A DNA stretch of 7,365 nucleotides from Acidobacteriaceae bacterium (lineage in GTDB: Bacteria; Acidobacteriota; Terriglobia; Terriglobales; Acidobacteriaceae): the NCBI GenBank assembly GCA_027364815.1, contig DAHXOQ010000140.1, positions 1-7,365 on the forward strand. The letters are read 5' to 3'. Shown piece by piece: positions 1 through 5,211 of the stretch (positions are counted from its first letter, which is position 1; each line of letters starts with the position of its first letter). The notes beneath the pieces were generated by a model that made no database searches, was not told the origin of the DNA, and saw nothing but the letters and a program-made list of their open reading frames with translations. The translations under genes and the position numbers were made by a program.

Positions 1-40
1 TAGTGGTGGTGATGTCAGGCATTGATTTATAACTCCCGCT

Positions 41-361
41 TCACTTATCGCCTTTGGGTGATTTTCCGTGAATGGTCTCGCGCAGTGCGAACCAGAGATT
101 GAGAAGTCCGAGTCCAGTAACTAGCCCGCGGACGGCGCCGTTGGCGGCCCAGATTCCGATGATAGGAAAGTAGTGGAGGAGGGGGTTGCGGTCCCAGAGA
201 ATGGGGGACCAGGGTGCGATGGCGACAACGGGACCAACACAGACGCGGAGAAGGATGCGAAGGAAGATCTCCTCGCGTTCGAGCCAGCCGGGGATGCCGT
301 GGTGCTTGGGGTGCTCGACGGGGTCACCTGGGTTGATGCTCAAATTGGTCTCTTCAGCCAT
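41..361 (-). CDS. Small hypothetical membrane protein (106 aa)
   Basis: I do not recognise the family. The protein has a polar, proline- and histidine-containing N-terminus (about residues 1-30), then a hydrophobic segment (about 33-52) and a second long hydrophobic stretch (about 62-94) that could be one long helix or a tight hairpin. It ends in a lysine-rich tail (KSPKGDK). The pattern suggests a small inner-membrane protein with two or three spanning segments. The only methionine in the frame is the first residue, so the start is forced. No Shine-Dalgarno sequence precedes it (the leader is CCCTTTCCC), but a promoter-like element lies just upstream, so a very short leader is possible. It is on the same strand as the NHL-repeat gene, 136 bases downstream of that gene's stop. 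Other frames here, including a plus-strand frame, are open because the DNA is GC-rich. This frame is preferred for its coherent membrane topology. Function unknown. Confidence 0.6.
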   Translation of the reverse strand: MAEETNLSINPGDPVEHPKHHGIPGWLEREEIFLRILLRVCVGPVVAIAPWSPILWDRNPLLHYFPIIGIWAANGAVRGLVTGLGLLNLWFALRETIHGKSPKGDK

Positions 362-373
362 GGGAAAGGGTTT

Positions 374-401
374 ATTCTACCGTTGGAACGCCTTACAGCA
401 A
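374..401 (-). promoter_or_regulatory. Candidate sigma70-like promoter for the small membrane protein
   Basis: On the minus strand, TTGCTG (-35 position, 396-401) is followed after 16 bases by TAGAAT (-10 position, 374-379; five of six consensus bases). Transcription would begin around 367, only a few bases before the ATG at 361. That would make a nearly leaderless message and fits the absence of a Shine-Dalgarno sequence. The -35 match is poor, so this is a suggestion only. Confidence 0.3.
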
Positions 402-418
402 CGGTAACATACTCAATT

Positions 419-445
419 AAAAAAGAAGTGCATGGGGGGAATGCA
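419..445 (-). terminator. Weak terminator-like hairpin downstream of the NHL-repeat gene
   Basis: Read on the minus strand, TGCAT (441-445) pairs with ATGCA (429-433) around a C-rich seven-base loop. It is followed by CTTCTTTTTT (419-428). The position, about 50 bases past the stop of the NHL-repeat gene and before the next gene on that strand, fits a terminator. The stem has only five base pairs, so it may be weak or fortuitous. Confidence 0.3.
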
Positions 446-497
446 ACCCTCTAGGCTATTTTCGCGCCACTCTTCCGGGAGGGGTATCCGCCTTGTT

Positions 498-2888
498 TTA
501 TTTGAAGTTCATCGTCAAGTCGGCTGTGTGAGTGAGCGCGCCGGCGGTTCCCGTTATCTGCACGTTGTAGCTCATGGGCTTGATGTAGCTGCCACAGCCT
601 TGAAGCAGAAGCGCAGCACCAAGAGAACCAAGAAGCAACAACACAAGTGAGAGCCGATGCAGAGATTTGCGCCAGCGCTTCCGGAAGCGCAGTGTGAGCG
701 GGAGCAGGACAAGCGCAAGTGCGTGCGGAGGAAATGTGCGCTGTGGAGTCTTGTTTTCAGCAAAGCCGATCGGTGCGCTGATGGTGACGGTGAAGGTGAC
801 GCCTCCCGAACCTGCGGGGATGGTCACGACAGAGAGACTAGAGGTGGATGTGTTAGGGATGCCGCTTTGGGTGAGCAGAATCTCGCTAGGCATGGTGAAT
901 GCGGGAGCGAGAGGTGCAATGGTGACGGAGTATGTGACGTACTTGCCCGGTAGAACAGTTTGCGTGGAAGGTTGTTGCGCAGTGATCGCGAAGTCAACAA
1001 TTTGCTGAGTGAGGGTGTCGCTTGTTGAAGGCAGAAAAAAGGAGGTCCCGGCGTAGATTGCTTTGAGTGAATGTATGCCGGCACTCATGTTGGCGATGTT
1101 CAGTGTTGTACTGCCGGAGCCGTTAAGAGTGCCGTTACCGATGACGGTTGCGCCATCATAAAAAGTGACGTTGCCAATTGGAATTCCATTGCCGGAGCTG
1201 ACAGTAACGGCGAGGACAAAATCATGATTCAGGAAAATTGGATTCGCGCTTGAGGTCAACAAGGTCTGCGTGGGCTCATCAATGCCCTTGCCGCTGAGTT
1301 GAATCACCTGCTGAGCATAGCTGGGCGCAGCGGCGTTGAGCGCATTATCGGTAATGAGAAGCTGCCCGGTGAACGTGCCTGGAGTGAGCGGTGAAAAGCT
1401 GACCGGCAGCAGACAATTAAAACCCGGCCTCAGGACGCCCGGCCCTGAGGACGTGCTGGAGAGTTGCGGACAGGCGCCATTGGCGCTGGCGTTGAAGCTG
1501 AAGTCAGGCGAGGTGATCGTTGGGTTAAATCCCGACGCAGGAATCATGAAGTCCAGGTTGGTGTTGCCGTCATTGACGAAGATCACCGTCCGCGGGCTAT
1601 CCACACTGGTTGAGCCAACATCTGTAGTTTGAAAGTTCAGCACTGGAGGATCCGTGTAATCAAGGCGAATCATATTGTTCGCGCCAGCATTGCAGACGTA
1701 GACATTGCCGCTTGAGTCGACTGCAATTCCGTTGGGAGCATCTAGATTATTGTCGAGCGTCAGGAATCCGCCGTAGTTATTGGCCGCGGAGATCTCGTGA
1801 ACTAAGTTGCTGTTAGCCTCAGGGAGAAAGATATTGCCGAGCGCGTCTATGGCAATGCCGCCAATGAAGATGTTCCCAGAGAAGCCGGTGTTGATGGTTT
1901 GAGTGGTTTTATAATTCGAAGCTGCGTAGTACTCGGTAACGGTGGGAACATTAGTAATTTCTAGAAAAATGTTGTTGTTGGCGTCGAGTGCAAGATCAGC
2001 AATGCCGCCGGTTGCGTTGTTGAAGGTGGCAAGCGTGAGAACTGTGCCGTCGGTTTCAATCTCGTTGATGAGCCCACTCCCGCTGCTGGCAACATAGATG
2101 TTACCTGCTCCGTCAACAGCGACGCCTGATGCCCCTGAATAGCTGCCCGGGAGTGTGATTGCGCAGGCGCTGCTGGCGCAACCAGGCGGGATTTCACTGA
2201 TTATATTGAGCGCCTGATCGGCGACGAAAATGTTGCCTGCGCCGTCAACAATGAGGCTTTGCGGTTGACCGTATCCACCGCCAAGAGTGATGAGGGTATG
2301 GTAACCCGAGGCTGCCGTCGCTTCAAGGATGACGCCAGCGGTAAAGTCTATGCCGTATACATTCTGAAGCGCGTCGACGGCTACATTCGAGGGGTTGGAA
2401 TATCCATTAATGGCGAGTTGGCTGCTGGATTGGTAAACGCCCTGCACGTTGTTAACGAAGGTAACCTGCGGACCGAGGCCGAGACCGTAAATGTAAGTGA
2501 GTGCCACAACTTTGTTGTCACTATCTAGCATTTCAACAGCACCAAGACGCAGGCCGGGTCGGGCGGGCTTGAAGGTAACAGTAATCGTGCAGGTTGAACC
2601 TGGCGCATATTCATGGCCCGAACCGTTGGTGTTGCAGGTTCCGCTTGTGGTGTTGAGAAAGTCGAGATTCGGCGCGCCCTGGGTGAGAACCGCTGGCGAA
2701 CCGGAGGATGTTCCTCCATTCACAAAAAGTAAGGTCACTGTCGCGTTGACGGTTGAACTCACATTAACGGAGCCAAAATTGACCGGAGTTTGTGCATGGA
2801 GTGATGCGCCGCAGAGTGACAAAACGCCGGCGACTAGTACGCTGCAGAAGCACTTCAGAATATTTATGCACTCAGGGATCCACCTCAT
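498..2888 (-). CDS. Secreted NHL-repeat / choice-of-anchor-D / Ig-like domain protein
   Basis: A 796-residue exported protein of a kind common in Acidobacteriota; the specific function is unknown. Residues 1-32 are a signal peptide: a hydrophobic core, then ASLHA before Q33, a plausible signal peptidase I site. Residues about 34-137 form an anchor-D/HYDIN-like beta domain (NFGSVNVSST, then VTFKPARPG) with a cysteine pair at 85 and 100. Residues about 160-411 hold six NHL repeats, for example GIAVDSSGNVYVCNAGAN and GVAVDGAGNIYVASSGSG, predicting a six-bladed propeller. A second anchor-D domain (about 414-536; Cys 473 and 492) and an Ig-like Big_3-type domain (about 538-631, GNVTFYDGATVIGNGTLNGS) follow. 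Near the end comes a hydrophobic-basic-hydrophobic hairpin ending in GCG (about 722-766), then a 30-residue beta-rich tail. The frame stays open to an ATG at 3020, but the start at 2888 is chosen because a GGAG site lies 8 bases upstream and the signal peptide begins there. It probably acts at the cell surface in binding or adhesion. Confidence 0.85.
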   Translation of the reverse strand: MRWIPECINILKCFCSVLVAGVLSLCGASLHAQTPVNFGSVNVSSTVNATVTLLFVNGGTSSGSPAVLTQGAPNLDFLNTTSGTCNTNGSGHEYAPGSTCTITVTFKPARPGLRLGAVEMLDSDNKVVALTYIYGLGLGPQVTFVNNVQGVYQSSSQLAINGYSNPSNVAVDALQNVYGIDFTAGVILEATAASGYHTLITLGGGYGQPQSLIVDGAGNIFVADQALNIISEIPPGCASSACAITLPGSYSGASGVAVDGAGNIYVASSGSGLINEIETDGTVLTLATFNNATGGIADLALDANNNIFLEITNVPTVTEYYAASNYKTTQTINTGFSGNIFIGGIAIDALGNIFLPEANSNLVHEISAANNYGGFLTLDNNLDAPNGIAVDSSGNVYVCNAGANNMIRLDYTDPPVLNFQTTDVGSTSVDSPRTVIFVNDGNTNLDFMIPASGFNPTITSPDFSFNASANGACPQLSSTSSGPGVLRPGFNCLLPVSFSPLTPGTFTGQLLITDNALNAAAPSYAQQVIQLSGKGIDEPTQTLLTSSANPIFLNHDFVLAVTVSSGNGIPIGNVTFYDGATVIGNGTLNGSGSTTLNIANMSAGIHSLKAIYAGTSFFLPSTSDTLTQQIVDFAITAQQPSTQTVLPGKYVTYSVTIAPLAPAFTMPSEILLTQSGIPNTSTSSLSVVTIPAGSGGVTFTVTISAPIGFAENKTPQRTFPPHALALVLLPLTLRFRKRWRKSLHRLSLVLLLLGSLGAALLLQGCGSYIKPMSYNVQITGTAGALTHTADLTMNFK

Positions 2889-2896
2889 CAACTCAT

Positions 2897-2900
2897 CTCC
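2897..2900 (-). promoter_or_regulatory. Ribosome binding site that decides the NHL-protein start
   Basis: GGAG on the minus strand sits 8 bases before the ATG at 2888, within GATGGAGATGAGTTG. No comparable site precedes the upstream in-frame ATG at 3020, and the extra 44 residues there would place the signal peptide inside the protein. This supports translation from 2888. Confidence 0.65.
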
Positions 2901-3181
2901 ATCTTTTAGCAATTTTTCTGGCATCTGCACGGGCTTGAAGCTGCAGGTGACTTGATGTACTTGAACTGCACGGAGACTGGAGGAAAAATCTTCAACAATG
3001 AATACACTTCTGAAACTCATGAGTAAAACCGAATCGGATGGTTTCTGAAGGATTCAATTGTAACCCGACACCAATTACGCGGAAACAATTATCTGTAAAT
3101 TGGCTGCCGTGCAGATTTAGACGGACAGCTTTTTGATTGCACACCGAAATAAGTTTAGTTTTGGATTGGAGTGGGTGGACG

Positions 3182-3204
3182 CTTGAGCAAGAATATTGCT
3201 TAAG
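3182..3204. repeat. Short inverted repeat, possible operator
   Basis: CTTGAGCAA (3182-3190) and TTGCTTAAG (3196-3204) are complementary over nine positions, with one G-T pair, around the five-base spacer GAATA. No T-run follows on either strand, so it does not resemble a terminator. Its near-symmetric form fits a dimeric repressor site. No regulator is identified. Confidence 0.35.
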
Positions 3205-3351
3205 TTGAATCCGGCAATGGGAAGAATTTTGTGTTGTAGGATTGCGTTGGAAACACTCTCACGCGTCTTCTCTTTATCTTTCCTGTTGTGGATGAATGGT
3301 ACTTATAGAAGGCACGCAGATTGCGGCGTTGACTGCACTTTACACAAAAAG

Positions 3352-3397
3352 CCACCAGAATCCACAGGCTTTTTTAGGGCCTGTGTGGAAGTGGTGG
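3352..3397. repeat. Imperfect inverted repeat with DnaA-box-like arms
   Basis: CCACCA (3352-3357) pairs with TGGTGG (3392-3397). Inside it, TCCACAGGC (3361-3369) pairs with GCCTGTGTGG (3379-3388) with one bulged base and a terminal T-G pair, across a loop containing TTTTTTAGG. The T-run lies in the loop, so the full structure is not a standard terminator. A competing smaller hairpin, AAAAAGCC with GGCTTTTT (3346-3374), is possible. Both arms contain TCCACA or TGTGGA, the core of DnaA boxes. Confidence 0.4.
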
Positions 3398-3703
3398 GAA
3401 TCAAGAGGCGTAATTTGGGAGTGTGAGATAGTTTTCCAATTCTCCTGATTTCCACCTTCCAGTTTTAGAAATGTGGACAGGGATTCAAGATGATTTTTTT
3501 CAAGGGGATGGGAAGAGTTTCCACTTTTCCGAAGTGAACTGCTACTGCTACTAGGAATAAGTAAAGAATCATACAAAGGAAAAGAAACCGTCGCGGAGAG
3601 TTTAGCAGGATGTGGAGAAAAGCCTGGAGAAAAATTATCGCCGGCGCTTGGCGAGATCTGTGGGCCAAGTGAGCGTGAAACTAAGAGTGCCAGGATTCCT
3701 CAA

Positions 3704-3747
3704 TAGCGACCATGTTTTCCACGCGCAGCTGTTCGCCGGGGTCGCTA
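3704..3747. repeat. Perfect 8-bp inverted repeat upstream of dnaN
   Basis: TAGCGACC (3704-3711) and GGTCGCTA (3740-3747) are exact reverse complements separated by 28 bases. The spacer contains TTTTCCACG (3715-3723) and the palindrome CAGCTG. It could be a protein-binding pair or a stem in a long dnaN leader RNA. A chance eight-base match at this spacing cannot be excluded. Confidence 0.35.
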
Positions 3748-3915
3748 GAATGAAAATCAAGCGAATCAGCCGTTTCCGCGAGCGCGCTTAGTGGTGTAGA
3801 GTGATGCCAGCGGTCAATCGAGCCCTGAATCTCGCAGGTAAAGTTTTAAACGGGTTTGAGAGCGGGGTTTGGATTATGGCGGTAGAAACAATCGCAGTGG
3901 AGAAATCTTCCGCGC

Positions 3916-3922
3916 AGGGGGA
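3916..3922 (+). promoter_or_regulatory. Ribosome binding site that decides the dnaN start
   Basis: AGGGGGA ends four bases before the ATG at 3927. This purine-rich site, and the fact that beta clamps begin with sequences like MEITVSRGEL, place the dnaN start here. The two upstream in-frame choices, ATG at 3801 and 3876, would add 42 or 17 residues that are not part of the fold. Confidence 0.6.
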
Positions 3923-3926
3923 AGCG

Positions 3927-5048
3927 ATGGAAATCACAGTCAGCCGTGGGGAGTTGCTCAGAGAACTTACTGCTACGCAGAGCGTAGTCGAGCGTAAGAC
4001 CACAATTCCGATTCTCTCAAATTTTTTGCTTGAGGCGGAGAACGACAAACTCACACTGACGGCCACCGACCTCGACCAGGCGATCCGTACAAGCGCAACC
4101 GTCAAAGTAAAAAAGCCCGGCGCATGCACTGTGCCGGCACGCAAACTTTACGATTACATCAAACTGCTCCCCGAGGGCGAAATCAGCATTAAACTCCTCG
4201 AGAATCACTGGGTGCAGATTAAGCTTGGCCGTTCGAACACAAAAATTGTGGGTATGGCACGCGCCAACTACCCTCAGGTTCCCGAGTTCCCCACTACCTC
4301 CGCGCTCACCCTCTCCGCTGTTGCACTGAAGACTCTCATCGCGCGCACTATCTTCGCCATCTCGAACGAAGAATCGCGCTACACACTCAACGGTGCGTTG
4401 CTTGTCATCAAGGCTGAGTCGCTTGCCATGGTCGCAACCGATGGCCACCGTCTTTCCTTCGTCGAGAAAATCAATGAGAACGTCGCCGGCATCAGCGGCG
4501 AGAAGCGCGTCTTGATTCCACGCAAAGCTCTCGACGAACTCCGCCAGTTGCTCAGCGTAAGCGACGCCGAAACAGTTGAATTTGCCGACGACGAGCACAC
4601 ACTTTATTTCCGCGTCGGCCATCGTTCGCTGAGTTCACGCAAGCTCAACGGCCAATTCCCAAACTACGAAGCCGTGATGCCGCGCGACAACACAAAATTT
4701 GTAATCGTCGCCGCCAACGAACTTTCCCAGGCCATTCAGCGCGTCGCCCAGTTTGCCGACGAACGCTCCGGCGCCATCCGCATGAAGTTGGAATCGAACG
4801 AGCTCAAAATCAGCTCGCAATCGAACGAGGCCGGCGAAAGCGAAGCCACCATCGACACTCCCTACACCGGTGACGCTCTCACCGTCGGCTTCAACTCCGG
4901 ATACATGCTGGACTTTTTGAAGGCGCTTTCGAACGAAGGCGAAGTGCGGCTCGAGTTCAAGGACGCCCAATCCGCCGGGCAAATGCGCCCCGAAGATCCC
5001 GACGCCGAGTACAAATACCGCTACGTGCTAATGCCAATGCGCATCTGA
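3927..5048 (+). CDS. dnaN: DNA polymerase III subunit beta (sliding clamp)
   Basis: A 373-residue beta clamp, close to the usual length of about 366. It dimerises into a ring around DNA and tethers DNA polymerase III and other replication and repair proteins. The three repeated clamp domains are visible: domain I with ERKTTIPILSNFLLEAE (22-38) and LTATDLDQAI (44-53); domain II with ESRYTLNGALLVI (149-161) and ATDGHRLSF (170-178); domain III ending in the characteristic YVLMPMRI (366-373), which contributes to the partner-binding pocket. The start at 3927 is supported by a ribosome binding site. The frame remains open for 126 bases upstream, so automated annotation may call a protein of 415 residues. 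A strong terminator follows the stop, which suggests the transcript ends before dnaG. No dnaA is seen upstream in this window, although dnaA-dnaN is the common bacterial arrangement. Confidence 0.96.
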   Translation: MEITVSRGELLRELTATQSVVERKTTIPILSNFLLEAENDKLTLTATDLDQAIRTSATVKVKKPGACTVPARKLYDYIKLLPEGEISIKLLENHWVQIKLGRSNTKIVGMARANYPQVPEFPTTSALTLSAVALKTLIARTIFAISNEESRYTLNGALLVIKAESLAMVATDGHRLSFVEKINENVAGISGEKRVLIPRKALDELRQLLSVSDAETVEFADDEHTLYFRVGHRSLSSRKLNGQFPNYEAVMPRDNTKFVIVAANELSQAIQRVAQFADERSGAIRMKLESNELKISSQSNEAGESEATIDTPYTGDALTVGFNSGYMLDFLKALSNEGEVRLEFKDAQSAGQMRPEDPDAEYKYRYVLMPMRI

Positions 5049-5068
5049 TTTTTTCTTTAATAAAAACA

Positions 5069-5109
5069 ACAACGGCCTGGAGATTTTCTCCGGGCCGTTG
5101 TAGTTTTCT
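5069..5109 (+). terminator. Strong intrinsic terminator after dnaN
   Basis: A 15-base-pair stem joins 5069-5083 and 5087-5101 (outer arm ACAACGGCC with GGCCGTTGT, inner arm GGAGA with TCTCC, one T-G pair) around the loop TTT. It is followed by AGTTTTCT. It starts about 20 bases after the dnaN stop. The A-rich bases before the stem could also let it work weakly on the other strand. Confidence 0.85.
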
Positions 5110-5121
5110 AACTTAAATTTT

Positions 5122-5130
5122 TTATTCACA
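5122..5130 (+). promoter_or_regulatory. Consensus DnaA box between dnaN and dnaG
   Basis: TTATTCACA matches the DnaA-box consensus TTATNCACA at every position. It lies just after an AT-rich stretch (5101-5121) and upstream of dnaG. It could bind DnaA for transcriptional control of dnaG or for replication. A lone nine-base match could also arise by chance, although I noticed no other exact match in this window. Confidence 0.4.
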
Positions 5131-5162
5131 ACGAAAGAGCCATTTTTCCAGCTTTCCACCGT

Positions 5163-5190
5163 TTGATGCCGGGTCTGGGGTGAGTATCCT
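5163..5190 (+). promoter_or_regulatory. Candidate sigma70-like promoter for dnaG
   Basis: TTGATG (5163-5168) and TATCCT (5185-5190) are separated by 16 bases, each matching four of six consensus positions. Transcription would start near 5197, giving a leader of about 15 bases before the ATG at 5212. A separate promoter makes sense because a strong terminator follows dnaN. No clear Shine-Dalgarno sequence is seen before dnaG. Confidence 0.3.
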
Positions 5191-5211
5191 CAATACAGAC
5201 CTCATAACCGA

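Larger units (their letters stand above)
3021..3926. other. Long gene-free region upstream of dnaN
   Basis: About 900 bases without a convincing gene, lying between the minus-strand secreted-protein gene and plus-strand dnaN. Short open frames exist on both strands, but none has a recognisable protein or ribosome binding site. The stretch is visibly richer in A and T than its flanks and has several T-runs and inverted repeats (3182-3204, 3352-3397, 3704-3747). TCCAC or its complement occurs nine times between 3175 and 3722. It should hold the promoters of both flanking genes. A -10-like TACAAT (minus strand, 3057-3062) lies 169 bases before the secreted-protein start but has no good -35. The last 126 bases (3801-3926) are open in the dnaN frame and are treated as untranslated leader. 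Confidence 0.6.

Noticed and set aside
2864..2872. TTATGCACT as a DnaA box
   Set aside because: It has a mismatch at a conserved final position and lies within the coding sequence of the signal peptide, isolated from the main cluster.
2497..2955. 152-codon open frame on the plus strand across the start of the secreted-protein gene
   Set aside because: It overlaps the signal peptide and first domain of a clear minus-strand gene and resembles no protein.
2889..3020. N-terminal 44-residue extension of the NHL-repeat protein
   Set aside because: It would bury the signal peptide, whereas a GGAG site precedes the ATG at 2888.
3196..3426. 76-codon open frame in the gene-free region
   Set aside because: It has no ribosome binding site and no coherent domain or topology, and it runs through the inverted repeat at 3352-3397.
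3465..3668. 67-codon hydrophobic open frame on the minus strand
   Set aside because: The hydrophobic run might suggest a small membrane protein, but there is no ribosome binding site. The composition follows the T-rich DNA, and it overlaps another equally weak frame.
3801..3926. N-terminal 42-residue extension of DnaN
   Set aside because: The extension matches nothing in the clamp fold, and the best ribosome binding site and the typical first residues point to the ATG at 3927.
4017..4622. 201-codon open frame on the minus strand inside dnaN
   Set aside because: It lies fully antisense to the well-conserved dnaN. Its predicted product has no recognisable domain and looks like the mirror of the clamp's codon pattern.
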